From Cysteiniphilum marinum (GTDB lineage: Bacteria; Pseudomonadota; Gammaproteobacteria; Francisellales; Francisellaceae), in NCBI RefSeq assembly GCF_014857925.1, contig NZ_JACYVZ010000010.1, forward strand, positions 1 through 64,000: a DNA stretch of 64,000 nucleotides, read 5' to 3'. Position 1 is the stretch's first letter. The number at the start of each line of letters is the position of its first letter. The position numbers and the translations under genes are program-made. Below are positions 47,128-58,703 of the stretch, piece by piece. The notes below the pieces were generated by a model. That model saw nothing but the letters and a program-made list of their open reading frames with translations, made no database searches and was not told the DNA's origin.

Positions 47128-48201
47128 CTATTCAATAACGCCACCACCTAAGCAAACTTCACCATCATAAAATACGACTGATTGCCCCGGTGTGATCGCG
47201 CGTTGTGGTTGGTCAAATATGACTTCAACTCTGTCTTTTATCACCTTGACTTGGCAAGCTTGATCTGCTTGGCGATAGCGTGCCTTGGCAGTGCATCTGA
47301 AGTTATCAGCTGGTGCTTGCCCTTTAACCCAATGTAACTTAATAGCAGTTAAGCTTTGTCTTAATAGTAGTGGGTGATGATGGCCTTGAACGGCAATTAA
47401 TACATTGTTATCAAGGTCTTTTTGTGCGGCAAACCATGGAATCTCAGGGCGGTTTTTAACTCCGCCAATCCCTAAACCTTGACGTTGGCCAATGGTGTAA
47501 TACATCAAACCATCATGTCTGCCGATTACAATACCATTCTCATCATGAATTTCACCAGGTTGTGCAGGTAAATACTGATTTAAAAAAGCTTTGAATTTAC
47601 GCTCACCAATAAAACAAATGCCTGTGCTGTCTTTTTTATTATGTGTGATCAGGTTATGTGCTTCAGCAAGTGCGCGAACCTTTGGTTTCTCAAGTTCACC
47701 GATTGGGAATAATGCATATTGTAATTGTTGCTGTCCCAAAGTATAGAGAAAATAGGATTGATCCTTGTTGTGATCTAAGCCTTTTAATAATTGATGCTCT
47801 CCGTTTGGTAAGGTTCTTTTTCTGGCGTAGTGTCCTGTGGCAATATGTGTGCCACCCAAATGCTTGGCATAGTCTAAAAAGGCTTTAAATTTAATTTCTT
47901 TGTTACATAAAATATCAGGGTTTGGCGTGCGTCCGGCTTTGTATTCTTCCAGAAAATATTCAAAGACATGATCCCAGTATTCTGCTGCAAAGTTTATTTT
48001 GTTAAAGTCAATACCAATACTTTGGCAAACGCTTTGCGCATCTTTGATGTCTTCCTCAGCGGAGCAAAACTCGTCATTGTCATCCTCTTCCCAGTTTTTC
48101 ATAAAAACGCCTGTGACATCAAAGCCTTGTTCTTTGAGTAATAAGGCAGCAACGGATGAATCAACGCCACCGGAGACGCCGACAATAATTTTCTGTGACA
48201 T
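47128..48201 (-). CDS. mnmA: tRNA 2-thiouridylase
   Basis: A 357-residue enzyme that thiolates the wobble uridine of Lys, Glu and Gln tRNAs. The PP-loop [13 protein letters not shown] is at residues 10-22; the two catalytic cysteines are in [11 protein letters not shown] and [19 protein letters not shown] and [14 protein letters not shown] are also diagnostic. I start at the internal ATG at 48201, which fits the family, rather than the longer frame beginning at 48219. A single gene between the antiporter and a repeat-filled spacer. Confidence 0.95.
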   Translation of the reverse strand: MSQKIIVGVSGGVDSSVAALLLKEQGFDVTGVFMKNWEEDDNDEFCSAEEDIKDAQSVCQSIGIDFNKINFAAEYWDHVFEYFLEEYKAGRTPNPDILCNKEIKFKAFLDYAKHLGGTHIATGHYARKRTLPNGEHQLLKGLDHNKDQSYFLYTLGQQQLQYALFPIGELEKPKVRALAEAHNLITHNKKDSTGICFIGERKFKAFLNQYLPAQPGEIHDENGIVIGRHDGLMYYTIGQRQGLGIGGVKNRPEIPWFAAQKDLDNNVLIAVQGHHHPLLLRQSLTAIKLHWVKGQAPADNFRCTAKARYRQADQACQVKVIKDRVEVIFDQPQRAITPGQSVVFYDGEVCLGGGVIE

Positions 48202-48688
48202 AAGCTCTAAAATGATCAAAAAATAATGCGGCTATTGTGCCGTGATTTATAAAAATTTGCAAAAATAACTTTTCTCTTGGTAATCGTTTGTTTCAATTCG
48301 ATTCAATCTGGAGAAAAACTCATTAACAGTAATTGAAACTCGTGCATGAGTGTTAATGATTGGCTCATGTCACACCCATGCATTGCGCCCCCACGCAAAT
48401 CTGATGGAGATTAAAACATAAGCTAATGGAAATGAGTAATAAAAAAACAAAATAGGGCTATTAATGAAAAGAATATCCATCGTCTCATGGGCGAAGTCGA
48501 AGGGAAAGACAAAGGTAATAATGGCTTCGACTAACGCTCAGCCAACGGAGTCAACTGTCTCCTAAGCTTAAGTCGAAGCGATGCACTGAGCATCAGTCGA
48601 AGTGGGTAAGTTCTTCTAATAATATCTACTAACGGCTTCAACTAACGCTTAGCCAACGTTTATGAGGTAAAGTAGATGGGGTATGGTT
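48202..48688. other. Repeat-containing spacer between mnmA and metK
   Basis: A 487 bp spacer. The part near mnmA (48220-48480) is AT-rich with a run of cytosines near 48388 and no recognisable gene. The metK-proximal half holds several copies of the TCGACT/GCTCAGC repeat module, described separately. Confidence 0.5.
48523..48658. repeat. TCGACT/GCTCAGC repeat module cluster, site 1
   Basis: Related modules in both orientations: GGCTTCGACTAACGCTCAGCCAACG (two parts, 48523-48547), a TTAAGTCGAAGC half, CTGAGCATCAGTCGAAG (48586-48602) and a near copy of the first at 48634-48658 with TCAACT and GCTTAGC. Opposed modules can pair into hairpins. Further sites lie at 50072-50126 and 63237-63328. Confidence 0.72.
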
Positions 48689-49846
48689 TTAACTCAAGGC
48701 TTGCGCCAAAACAGCTGCTTTATCTGTTTTCTCCCAAGTAAAATCAGCATCTTCGCGACCAAAGTGACCATAGGCAGCTGTTTTTTGATAAATGGGACGT
48801 AATAAATCAAGTTGATGTGTGATGGCATAAGGACGCAGATCAAAGTGCTCAAGAACAAGATTCTCAATGATATGATCATCCAATTTACCTGTACCAAAGG
48901 TGTTCACCATAATCGATGTGGGGTTAGCAACACCAATGGCGTAAGAGACTTGAATTTCACATTTATCCGCTAAGCTGCTAGCAACGATGTTCTTAGCGAT
49001 GTATCTACCCATATAGGCAGCTGAGCGATCAACTTTGGATGGGTCTTTACCAGAGAATGCGCCACCGCCGTGATGTGCCGCTCCACCATAGGTGTCGACG
49101 ATAATTTTGCGTCCTGTTAGACCGCAATCGCCAACAGGTCCTCCAATAACAAATTTACCTGTGGGGTTAACAAAGTATTTAGTTTTGTCTGTTATCCATT
49201 CTTTCGGTAGAACGGGTAGAATGATTTCTTCAATGATTGCTTCTTCAATCACTTTCTGTGGAATTTCAGGTGCATGTTGAGTTGAAATAACTACTGTATC
49301 AACGGCAACAGGTTTGCCATCGACATAACGCAATGTTACTTGTGATTTAGCATCAGGGCGCAACCACGAAAGGGTCTTGTTTTTGCGCAGGAATGCTTGA
49401 CGCTGCATGAGTTTATGTGAGTAATAAATAGCAGCAGGCATTAGTGTTGGGGTTTCATTGGTGGCAAAGCCAAACATTAACCCCTGATCTCCGGCACCCT
49501 GATCTAGAGGGTCAGAGCGATCAACACCTTGCGCAATCTCAGGTGATTGTTTACCAATGGCGTTTATCACCGCACAACAGTTCCCATCAAACCCGAGATC
49601 ATCTTTATCATAACCAATATCAGTGACAACGTTTCTGACGATTTCTTCGATATCAACCCATGCTGAGGTGGTAATCTCGCCGGCAACAAGTGCCATGCCT
49701 GTTTTAACCAGTGTTTCACAAGCAACGCGTGCATTTTTATCTTGAATTAAAATAGCATCTAAAACTGCATCAGAAATCTGATCAGCAATCTTATCCGGAT
49801 GTCCTTCAGAGACAGATTCAGAGGTGAATAAAAAGTCATTTGCCAT
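48689..49846 (-). CDS. metK: S-adenosylmethionine synthetase
   Basis: A 385-residue enzyme making SAM from methionine and ATP. N-terminal [21 protein letters not shown], the [12 protein letters not shown] signature (MAT signature 1) and [19 protein letters not shown] (signature 2) are all intact. Length equals the E. coli protein to within one residue. AAGGAAACC lies upstream of the ATG. I looked for a SAM riboswitch in the leader and did not recognise one. Monocistronic. Confidence 0.97.
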   Translation of the reverse strand: MANDFLFTSESVSEGHPDKIADQISDAVLDAILIQDKNARVACETLVKTGMALVAGEITTSAWVDIEEIVRNVVTDIGYDKDDLGFDGNCCAVINAIGKQSPEIAQGVDRSDPLDQGAGDQGLMFGFATNETPTLMPAAIYYSHKLMQRQAFLRKNKTLSWLRPDAKSQVTLRYVDGKPVAVDTVVISTQHAPEIPQKVIEEAIIEEIILPVLPKEWITDKTKYFVNPTGKFVIGGPVGDCGLTGRKIIVDTYGGAAHHGGGAFSGKDPSKVDRSAAYMGRYIAKNIVASSLADKCEIQVSYAIGVANPTSIMVNTFGTGKLDDHIIENLVLEHFDLRPYAITHQLDLLRPIYQKTAAYGHFGREDADFTWEKTDKAAVLAQALS

Positions 49847-50186
49847 GAGAGGTTTCCTTTTATGTTTGTTGTGTACAAGCTAAAAGGCTTCTAGAGGAAA
49901 AGTCTATAGAAACGCTTTAGCGGTGTTGTTTTATGTCGCCCGCAAGTTGTTTTTAAATCAGCGACAGTGTAATGACAGTTGGTTATGCTAACTCTAACAA
50001 AATGACCTGTCAAAATATTTAGGACTTTTTTGATTACAACGCGTCATTTGCTTAAACAAATTGACTGCACCCTGAGCGTAAGTCGAAGGGAGCAATAAGG
50101 TGATAATGGCTTCAACTAACGCTCAGCCAACGTTGATAAAGAGAGTGGAGAGCTGAAGTAGAGATTTTGTTTGTATTGGAGGAAAT
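49847..50186. other. Spacer between metK and grxD
   Basis: 340 bp without a gene. It holds the metK promoter region at its left, AT-rich sequence with GTCGCCCGC...GCGACAG near 49935, and a repeat module pair at 50072-50126. Nothing else could be supported. Confidence 0.45.
50072..50126. repeat. TCGACT/GCTCAGC repeat module pair, site 2
   Basis: CTGAGCGTAAGTCGAAG at 50072-50088 faces CTTCAACTAACGCTCAG at 50110-50126; 15 of 17 bases pair, leaving a 21-base loop. Same family as 48523-48658 and 63237-63328. Confidence 0.72.
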
Positions 50187-50525
50187 TTATTTAGCTTGAT
50201 CAATAATTTCCTGTAACTCACCGTTTTCATGCAACTCAAGAACAATATCGCAACCACCAATGAGTTCACCGTTAACATAAAGTTGTGGAAAAGTTGGCCA
50301 GTTAGCATGTTTTGGTAAGGTCGCACGAATCTCAGGATTCTCTAATATGTTAACAAATGCGAAAGGCTTACCACAGGCTTGAATGGCAGCAACAGTATGT
50401 GCTGAGAAGCCGCATTGTGGCATTTTAGGTGTGCCCTTCATGTAAAGTAAAATGCTGTTGTCAGCAATTTGTGATTTTATCGTTTCGATTACTTTTTCTT
50501 CATCAAAGTTATGATTTGTATGCAT
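50187..50525 (-). CDS. grxD: Monothiol glutaredoxin (Grx4 type)
   Basis: A 112-residue CGFS glutaredoxin. The active-site C38 is in TPKMPQCGFSAHT; the glutathione site WPTFPQLYVNGELIGGCDIV follows. Proteins of this type carry and hand over [2Fe-2S] clusters and take part in iron sensing. It is encoded back to back with the iron superoxide dismutase gene, 110 bases apart, so iron or redox control of both from the shared region is possible. Confidence 0.95.
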   Translation of the reverse strand: MHTNHNFDEEKVIETIKSQIADNSILLYMKGTPKMPQCGFSAHTVAAIQACGKPFAFVNILENPEIRATLPKHANWPTFPQLYVNGELIGGCDIVLELHENGELQEIIDQAK

Positions 50526-50635
50526 TATTGTTTCCTTAGTATTGTCTAAACTTGAAAAGATACTGGATTAGTATTATATTGCGCGTACATCATATATCAG
50601 TTTCTAAATTTTGGTCAACCAACAAGGAGCAAGAA

Positions 50636-51223
50636 ATGTTTGAATTACCATCGTTACCATATGCTAAAGGCGCATTGGCACCCGTGATCTCTGAAGAGAC
50701 AATCGAGTATCATTATGGCAAGCATCATCAAGCATATGTAACCAACTTAAATAACTTATTAAAAACAGATGAGTTTAAATCTTTTGCTGGTAAATCATTA
50801 GAAGATGTGATTTTAACTTCAAAAGGTGGCGTGTTTAATAATGCTGCACAAATCTGGAATCACACGTTTTATTGGAATTGCTTAACACCAAACGCTAAAG
50901 CAAAACCAGAAGGCGCGTTATTGCAAGCAATTGAGAAAAAATTTGGCAGCTTTGATGCCTTTAAAGAAGCATTCAGCAAAACAGCTGTCACTACTTTTGG
51001 TTCTGGCTGGGCGTGGCTTGTGAAAACGAAACAAGGTGAGCTTGAACTAGTAAGTACTAGTAATGCGGCATGCCCATTAACTGAAGGCCACACGCCACTT
51101 CTAACTTGTGATGTATGGGAGCATGCTTACTATATTGATTATCGTAATGCGCGTCCAAAATATGTTGAAGAGTTCTGGAGTATTATTAATTGGGACTTTG
51201 TTGCTGAGCAATTTGCAAAGTAG
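50636..51223 (+). CDS. sodB: Superoxide dismutase (Fe/Mn)
   Basis: A 195-residue cytoplasmic enzyme dismuting superoxide. Metal ligands are in [12 protein letters not shown] (H26), NHTFYWNCL and [18 protein letters not shown] (aspartate and histidine). The GSGWAWLV and the glutamine-bearing [10 protein letters not shown] segment are typical of the iron type (glutamine in the N-terminal domain). Start at 50636, preceded by AAGGAGCAAGAA; the frame is open 28 codons further without support. Divergent from grxD. Confidence 0.94.
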   Translation: MFELPSLPYAKGALAPVISEETIEYHYGKHHQAYVTNLNNLLKTDEFKSFAGKSLEDVILTSKGGVFNNAAQIWNHTFYWNCLTPNAKAKPEGALLQAIEKKFGSFDAFKEAFSKTAVTTFGSGWAWLVKTKQGELELVSTSNAACPLTEGHTPLLTCDVWEHAYYIDYRNARPKYVEEFWSIINWDFVAEQFAK

Positions 51224-51338
51224 ACAGTAGTAACTTGAGCTTAGTTTAATTCGTATCGTGTTATTCAATTTTGTAATACTTGGCAAAATCATAAAACTTC
51301 TATAGAATTGACCGGCTTTTGAACTTTGGAGAATATGT

Positions 51339-51551
51339 ATGGCACGTGTAACAGTTGAAGATTGTTTAGAGAAAATCGATAGTCGCTTTGAATTAATTGT
51401 TTTAGCATCAAAAAGAGCACGTTTCCTAAGTCTAAGTGGTCAAGAGCCACGTGTGGACTGGGATAATGATAAGACAACGGTTGTTGCTTTGCGTGAGATT
51501 GCTGATGGCAAAATAAATAAAGTGGAAATCCGTGCTGAACAGGAATATTAA
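51339..51551 (+). CDS. rpoZ: RNA polymerase omega subunit
   Basis: A 70-residue subunit that clamps the beta-prime C-terminus and helps polymerase assembly. The signature [20 protein letters not shown] and LASKRARFL is exact for the family; the protein is short compared with E. coli omega (91), lacking most of the C-terminal tail. TTGGAG lies before the ATG. spoT, the usual partner, does not follow; a tRNA gene does. Confidence 0.95.
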   Translation: MARVTVEDCLEKIDSRFELIVLASKRARFLSLSGQEPRVDWDNDKTTVVALREIADGKINKVEIRAEQEY

Positions 51552-51588
51552 AAAGATTAACAAAAATAGAAAATATTGATTTTAGGCG

Positions 51589-51616
51589 TTGACTTTGATT
51601 TTTTTAACCCTATAAT
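51589..51616 (+). promoter_or_regulatory. Promoter of tRNA-Val(TAC)
   Basis: TTGACT at 51589-51594 and a consensus TATAAT at 51611-51616, spacer 16 bases, ending 14 bases before the tRNA. Confidence 0.85.
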
Positions 51617-51630
51617 CTCATCTCGTTCTC

Positions 51631-51706
51631 GGGTGCTTAGCTCAGCTGGGAGAGCATCGCCCTTACAAGGCGAGGGTCGGGGGTTCGAACCCCTCAGCAC
51701 CCACCA
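51631..51706 (+). tRNA. tRNA-Val (anticodon TAC)
   Basis: A complete cloverleaf: acceptor GGGTGCT/AGCACCC, D arm TAGCTCAGCTGGGAGAGCA, anticodon stem TCGCC/GGCGA around CTTACAA (anticodon TAC), T arm GGGGGTTCGAACCCCTC, discriminator A, encoded CCA. A second valine isoacceptor alongside the GAC species at 30034. Confidence 0.97.
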
Positions 51707-51713
51707 GAGATTT

Positions 51714-51743
51714 AAAAAGGCTTCCAATTGGAGGCCTTTTTTG
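51714..51743 (+). terminator. Terminator after tRNA-Val(TAC)
   Basis: AAAAGGCTTCC, AATT, GGAGGCCTTTT with one G-U pair, followed by TT and a T-rich stretch, eight bases after the CCA end. Confidence 0.87.
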
Positions 51744-51878
51744 TTTGTGTCACATAATAGTGCTTGAGTTTTAAGCTGCTATCTGTGACAATAGCGCGGC
51801 TCTTTGCTGTTGCCCTTATATTCAAGGTGCGCGATAGCTTATCGAGAGTAGATACGATAAACCGAAAGGAGTAAAATT

Positions 51879-52238
51879 ATGAAACATTATGAAATCGTGT
51901 TCATGGTTCACCCTGATCAAAGTGATCAGTTACCAAACATGTTGCAAAAATACCGTGAAATCGTTGAGTCTAAAGGCGGTAAAATTCACCGTTTAGAAGA
52001 CTGGGGACGTCGTCAACTTGCTTATCCAATCGCTAAGCTTCACAAGGCGCATTACATTTTGATGAATATCGAATGTGATACTGAAGCGTTGAACGAGTTA
52101 AATGAATCATTCAGATACAATGATGCGATTCTACGTCGTTTAGTGCTTAACCAAAATGAAGCGATCACTGAGTCATCAATCATGATGGCAAAAGATGAGA
52201 AAAAAGAAGTTAAAGAAACAAGCCAAGCGGCTGAGTAA
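51879..52238 (+). CDS. rpsF: 30S ribosomal protein S6
   Basis: A 119-residue small-subunit protein that pairs with S18 on 16S RNA. The N-terminal [17 protein letters not shown] and the middle [21 protein letters not shown] are diagnostic. The C-terminus is a charged tail rich in lysine and glutamate, as in E. coli before modification. AAAGGAG is seven bases before the ATG. First gene of a three-gene ribosomal operon; priB, found after rpsF in enterics, is missing. Confidence 0.97.
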   Translation: MKHYEIVFMVHPDQSDQLPNMLQKYREIVESKGGKIHRLEDWGRRQLAYPIAKLHKAHYILMNIECDTEALNELNESFRYNDAILRRLVLNQNEAITESSIMMAKDEKKEVKETSQAAE

Positions 52239-52249
52239 GGAGAGGAAAG

Positions 52250-52477
52250 ATGCGTCCAAATCGTCGTCGTAAAGTATGTCGTTTTACCGTTGAAGGTGTT
52301 AAAGAGATCGACTACAAAGATTTAAATACATTGAAAGGTTATATCACTGAAACTGGTAAAATCGTTCCAAGTCGAATTACAGGTACATCAACTAAGTATC
52401 AACGTCAACTTGCTAATGCAATCAAAAGAGCAAGATTTTTAGCGTTGATTCCTTACTGTGATCGTCACTTTAACTAA
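52250..52477 (+). CDS. rpsR: 30S ribosomal protein S18
   Basis: A 75-residue small-subunit protein. [19 protein letters not shown], the core [20 protein letters not shown] and the basic [18 protein letters not shown] are standard. It starts 11 bases after the rpsF stop with an AAGGAGAGG site, and binds S6 as a heterodimer during 30S assembly, which explains the gene order. In some bacteria the S6:S18 complex represses this operon through a leader RNA structure; I did not establish one here. Confidence 0.97.
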   Translation: MRPNRRRKVCRFTVEGVKEIDYKDLNTLKGYITETGKIVPSRITGTSTKYQRQLANAIKRARFLALIPYCDRHFN

Positions 52478-52502
52478 TCTTTAAGTTTAGAGGTCTTTGA
52501 CA

Positions 52503-52949
52503 ATGCAAGTTATTTTAAAAGAAAAAGTAGAAAACCTAGGCACGCTGGGTAGTGTTGTAAATGTGAAGCCAGGTTATGCGCGTAACTACTTAGTGCCTTA
52601 TGGCAAAGCAGTTCAAGCAACTGAAGCAAACATTGCTGCTTTTGAAAAGCAAAAAGCAGAATTACAAAAATTAGAAGCTGAGCGTTTAACAACTGCTAAG
52701 GCAAAAGCTGAAAAAATCTCAGGTCAAGCATTTACAATCAAAGCAGCTGCTGGTGACGGTGGTAAGCTATTTGGTTCTGTTGGGACGAAAGAAGTTGCTG
52801 ATGCTATTGCTGCTGTTGGTGTTGAAGTTGAAAAACGTCACGTACGCATGCCGGAAGGTATCATCCGTTCATTGGGTGAGTACGAGTTATCAGTTCACTT
52901 ACACTCAGATGTTGATGCTGACATCAAATTGGTTGTTATCGCTGAATAA
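52503..52949 (+). CDS. rplI: 50S ribosomal protein L9
   Basis: A 148-residue large-subunit protein reaching out at the base of the L1 stalk. It has the N-terminal RNA-binding domain ([28 protein letters not shown]), the long connecting helix (about residues 45-75), and the C-terminal domain ([17 protein letters not shown] and later [15 protein letters not shown]). I start at the ATG at 52503; the frame includes a TTG two codons earlier. Last gene of the operon, followed by a clear terminator. Confidence 0.97.
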   Translation: MQVILKEKVENLGTLGSVVNVKPGYARNYLVPYGKAVQATEANIAAFEKQKAELQKLEAERLTTAKAKAEKISGQAFTIKAAAGDGGKLFGSVGTKEVADAIAAVGVEVEKRHVRMPEGIIRSLGEYELSVHLHSDVDADIKLVVIAE

Positions 52950-52982
52950 TTCCCTGATTATTCACTAACTACTATGACATTT

Positions 52983-53008
52983 AAGCCGCATATTTTGCGG
53001 CTTTTTTG
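52983..53008 (+). terminator. Terminator of the rpsF-rpsR-rplI operon
   Basis: AAGCCGCA, five-base loop, TGCGGCTT, then TTTTTG. Begins 33 bases after the rplI stop. Confidence 0.9.
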
Positions 53009-53225
53009 TTTTTTAACGGAGCAACTAAAATGTTACGGATAGATTGCCATAGCAAATTTTAGTTTTTAAAGCGGAGAAGTGCGTAACACTGTTTGAGTGT
53101 AACGAGTTTTGCAAGTTTCTCTTTTGACTTTCATTCGTATTTGACAAGCAATAAATTAAAGGCTTTAGCGCTAAATTTTGGTATACTCTATGGCGATTTG
53201 TTTTGAATGAAAATGGAGTGACTGA

Positions 53226-55643
<2,418 letters not shown>

Positions 55644-55660
55644 ATGATGTGCTTTTAATC

Positions 55661-56404
55661 TTAATCATGGTTATGCCAGTGATCAACATACATCTTGGTG
55701 GTGCCTGCAATGGCGGCTGGAATAACAATAATATTAAAAAATGGAATCATCAAAAAAACCGTGGTGATAAAACCGAAGCCTAGACTTAGAGACTTTTGTT
55801 GCGAGAGCTGCTTTTTCATTTGCGGGAAGCTGATTTCATTATTATCAAAAGCATAATCTGCGTATTGTACGACGTTGAACCAACATAACAGTGCAAACCA
55901 CAAAACACTGGTGAAAAGATTAACCACCGGAATGAAGTAACACAACAGAATAATCAAAACCCACGGCAGGAAAGAGAATAGTTTTTTAAACTCACGAGCA
56001 ATGGAATTCGGTGCAATAAGCATGAGCTTAGCGAATGTAAGCTCACTACCAACTTCTTGCCCTGTTAGTTGTTTTTGTACTTTCTCAGCAAGAAAGCTGT
56101 AAAAAGGGGCAGCAATAATAAGCGCGATTGCAGTAAAAAGATAAGCGCTAAATAGTAACAATGCCAAAATGGCGATGAGATAAATCAACCAACTAAGCCA
56201 TGTGAGCCAGCTAGGTAAGTGAGTGTCTACCCAATTGATGAGTGAAGAGATCTCATGCAAGCTAAACCACCATAGTGCGATAAAGATTATGGTGTTGATG
56301 ATAAGTGGGATTATTGTATAGCGCTTGATGCCTTTCTTAAAAATAAGTGTCAATCCGCCAAAAAAATAGCTGATACCACTGTTGTCAGCTTGATGTTGCG
56401 TCAT
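55661..56404 (-). CDS. CysZ-like (EI24 domain) membrane protein
   Basis: A 247-residue inner-membrane protein with four or five hydrophobic segments, beginning at about residue 28 after the short cytoplasmic GISYFFGGLTLIFKKGIKRY, a CysZ-type N-terminal signature. The loop with FYSFLAEKVQKQLTG and the C-terminal stretch AAIAGTTKMYVDHW fit the CysZ/EI24 family, some members of which import sulfate. No sulfur-assimilation genes are adjacent, so the substrate is open. It begins two bases after the lplA stop, and is therefore probably cotranscribed with lplA. Confidence 0.72.
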   Translation of the reverse strand: MTQHQADNSGISYFFGGLTLIFKKGIKRYTIIPLIINTIIFIALWWFSLHEISSLINWVDTHLPSWLTWLSWLIYLIAILALLLFSAYLFTAIALIIAAPFYSFLAEKVQKQLTGQEVGSELTFAKLMLIAPNSIAREFKKLFSFLPWVLIILLCYFIPVVNLFTSVLWFALLCWFNVVQYADYAFDNNEISFPQMKKQLSQQKSLSLGFGFITTVFLMIPFFNIIVIPAAIAGTTKMYVDHWHNHD

Positions 56405-56406
56405 GG

Positions 56407-57375
56407 TTATTCTCCCATTACATCGGCAGTATTTTGATAAAGATGAGCTAATAATGCCTGTTCTTGTGCTGTAAAATCCAGTGATTCTTTACCTATAAGA
56501 TCGAAGGCTTGTTTGCTATAGATTGGGTTTACTGTTTGCAAATAAGTCTTTAGATTGTCATATTTATCACTATCAGTTGCAAATGCGACGATTTGACCAT
56601 TCTTAATCTCAAGCGTGATGTTGTTATCTTCAAAAACAAAACTGCGGCTAAAGGGTAGTGTTTTGCCAAAGCGCCATTGCCAAGTGCGCAAGGTGTTTTC
56701 TTCATCGGTAACTTGTTTGTTTTCCATATGCTCAGGGATATAGGTAATGTGATGATTAAACTGATTCAAAAAACAACCGCGTATTTTTTCAGCGCTAATC
56801 TCAGGATTGATTTCTGCCAGATTGATAACGCTTGAGCGTTTGGAGTGGACACCCTTAGTCGTTAATGAGTCGTCAATACTGTGATGCAAATAGTCATATA
56901 GCTTGCTGGTGTCGGCATTGATTAGCAATGTCCCATGATGAAAGGATTTATCCTTTGTTTCACGAAAGGCGCTGCCTGAGATTTTATAATCAACTCCTTC
57001 ATGTGTTACCAAGATATCATTACGTTCAGAAGCATGCGCATGAATGCCGCAGCTTTTAAGTATATTTACAATCAACGCAAGATTTGCTTTTTTATCATAA
57101 TCTTGAGACTTTGCCATGATCGTATAGTTTAGATTACCTAGGTCATGATAGACCGTGCCACCACCGCTTTGACGGCGAACAATGGGGATATTGTCATGAT
57201 TCAAAGCATCGATGTTACACTCGCGCCATGGGTTTTGCGCACGCCCAATAATCACAGAAGGTGCATTTTGCCAAAGGTATAAAATAGGCGTATCGGTTAA
57301 CATCTCACGAAAAAGCCAGTTCTCAACGGCAAGGTTATAAAAAGGGTCGTGGCTTGTGGCAATATAAACGTTCAT
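56407..57375 (-). CDS. lplA: Lipoate-protein ligase A
   Basis: A 322-residue enzyme that activates lipoate with ATP and attaches it to lysines of pyruvate and 2-oxoglutarate dehydrogenases. The N-terminal catalytic domain carries PSVIIGRAQNPWRECN, the RRQSGGGTVYHDLGNLNYT motif and DYKISGSAFRETKDKSFHHGTLL; a smaller C-terminal domain follows (WQWRFGKTLPFSRS). Lets the cell use scavenged lipoate. Overlaps nothing, but the CysZ-like gene begins two bases downstream. A truncated palindromic element lies 45 bases upstream. Confidence 0.93.
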   Translation of the reverse strand: MNVYIATSHDPFYNLAVENWLFREMLTDTPILYLWQNAPSVIIGRAQNPWRECNIDALNHDNIPIVRRQSGGGTVYHDLGNLNYTIMAKSQDYDKKANLALIVNILKSCGIHAHASERNDILVTHEGVDYKISGSAFRETKDKSFHHGTLLINADTSKLYDYLHHSIDDSLTTKGVHSKRSSVINLAEINPEISAEKIRGCFLNQFNHHITYIPEHMENKQVTDEENTLRTWQWRFGKTLPFSRSFVFEDNNITLEIKNGQIVAFATDSDKYDNLKTYLQTVNPIYSKQAFDLIGKESLDFTAQEQALLAHLYQNTADVMGE

Positions 57376-57420
57376 ATGGATAATTTGTGTGATTTATTAA
57401 GCTTTTATAAAGTGGCAGTT

Positions 57421-57526
57421 TATACCCATCACAAACCATTTTACAGTGTTTCTTTGTTTTAGCTGTATAAAAGCCGTAAGGTACACTATTCGGGAGTTGC
57501 TTTATACTTTTGCTAATTGGGTATAA
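57421..57526. repeat. Palindromic element, TATA-tip family, short copy
   Basis: Begins TATACCCATCACAAACCATTTTACAG, close to the left arm of the copies at 23806 and 25636, and ends GGGTATA. The middle is shorter and can fold (TGTATAAAAGC with GCTTTATAC). It is probably a deleted or diverged copy. It lies between lplA and the divergent Fic gene, and overlaps the direct repeats before Fic. Confidence 0.55.
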
Positions 57527-57594
57527 ATGGATATTTTTATGGATATGTGAGAAATTAGACTGTATTATTGGATATAAATGGATAATTTATTGGA
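57517..57594. repeat. Imperfect direct repeats before the Fic gene
   Basis: ATTGGGTATAAATGGATATT at 57517 and ATTGGATATAAATGGATAAT at 57567 repeat with a 50-base period, each followed by TTTATGGAT or TTATTGGAT. The second copy runs up to the Fic start codon. Possible binding sites for the protein's own winged helix; alternatively leftover duplication. Confidence 0.5.
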
Positions 57595-58649
57595 TGGCTA
57601 ACGTGAATTTAGACTCTTTAACGATTAATAACGAAATACTAAAAATGATATCGGAGATTGATGAATTTAAAGGTTCATGGAGGTCATTGAGCATGCTAGC
57701 ACCAGAAAGGTTACAAGCATTGAAAAAGGTAGCAACTATAGAAAGTATAGGGTCTTCAACCAGAATTGAAGGCAGTAAGTTAACAGATTTAGAAATTGAA
57801 ACAATTCTTTCCAATATTGAGATCCAAAGCCTTGATTCTCGTGATGAACAAGAGGTTATTGGATATTCTCATGTAATGAATATTATTTTTGATGCATGGA
57901 AAGATATTCCTATTAGTGAGAATTATATTAAGCAGTTGCATGGTGAAATATTAAAATACAGTAGTAAGGATTATGCTCATAGAGGTAAATATAAAACTAG
58001 CAGCAATAGTATCGCTGCATTTGATTCATCTGGTAAAAATATTGGTATTGTTTTTGAAACAGCAACACCTTTTGAAACACCTATACGCATGAAAGAATTG
58101 GTTGATTGGATAAATTCAGCCTTAGAAGAAAATCTTTTACACCCAATATTAATATGTGCAATCTTTATTGTTGTATTCCTTGAGATACATCCATTCCAAG
58201 ATGGAAATGGTCGATTAAGTAGAGTTCTAACAACTTTAATTTTATTGAAGTCAGGATATAGCTACGTATCTTATAGTTCTTTGGAGAGTATTATTGAACA
58301 AAACAAGGATGCTTACTACTTATCGTTGAGAGAAACTCAAAAAACACTTAAATTAGATGATCCAGACTGGATGCCGTGGATTATTTTTTTTCTCAACGCT
58401 TTAAATAAACAAATAAAACGCCTAATGCTTAAAATTGAAAAAGAGCAGATGCTATTACAAACACTTCCAGAAACCTCATTGATGATAGTGGAACATATAA
58501 AGGCACATGGGCGTGTCACTCTTTCAGAAATGGTTACTCTTACTAGTATAAATCGGAATACACTTAAAAAGCATTTTAAAAAATTAGTATCTATGAATCA
58601 AATTAATCAGCATGGAAAAGGTCGTGGCGTTTGGTATTCATTGACCTAA
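57594..58649 (+). CDS. Fic-domain protein with N-terminal inhibitory motif and C-terminal winged helix
   Basis: A 351-residue Fic protein, probably an AMP transferase. The catalytic motif HPFQDGNGRLSR is complete at about residues 199-210, including the histidine. An N-terminal inhibitory helix motif SSTRIEGS (residues about 54-61) places it in the self-inhibited class II. The C-terminal 60 residues (HIKAHGRVTLSEMVTLTSINRNTLKKHFKKLV) form a winged helix, suggesting DNA binding and autoregulation. Start chosen at the ATG at 57594; no clear ribosome site is present, and the open frame extends upstream through the direct repeats. AT-rich compared with its neighbours; possibly acquired. Confidence 0.85.
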   Translation: MANVNLDSLTINNEILKMISEIDEFKGSWRSLSMLAPERLQALKKVATIESIGSSTRIEGSKLTDLEIETILSNIEIQSLDSRDEQEVIGYSHVMNIIFDAWKDIPISENYIKQLHGEILKYSSKDYAHRGKYKTSSNSIAAFDSSGKNIGIVFETATPFETPIRMKELVDWINSALEENLLHPILICAIFIVVFLEIHPFQDGNGRLSRVLTTLILLKSGYSYVSYSSLESIIEQNKDAYYLSLRETQKTLKLDDPDWMPWIIFFLNALNKQIKRLMLKIEKEQMLLQTLPETSLMIVEHIKAHGRVTLSEMVTLTSINRNTLKKHFKKLVSMNQINQHGKGRGVWYSLT

Positions 58650-58703
58650 GTTCCCACTAGGAATGTCATCAGACTCATCGGGAATTTCTGCTAAGCTATT
58701 TTT

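Noticed and set aside
48523-48658. CRISPR-like array in the metK spacer
   Set aside because: The modules are few, occur in both orientations, have irregular spacing and no cas genes are present.
48202-48688. SAM riboswitch near metK
   Set aside because: metK is on the minus strand with its leader at 49847-50186; neither side showed a recognisable SAM-I, SAM-II or SAM/SAH core, and the structured part is a dispersed repeat.
53141-53187. TTGACA and TATACT as a gyrB promoter
   Set aside because: They are 35 bases apart, far beyond the 16-18 base spacing of a normal promoter, although TATACT alone could still be a -10 element.
57510-57593. Repeated IGYKWI in the upstream extension of the Fic reading frame
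   Set aside because: It is a translation of the 50-base DNA direct repeat, not a protein repeat; family homology begins at the ATG at 57594.
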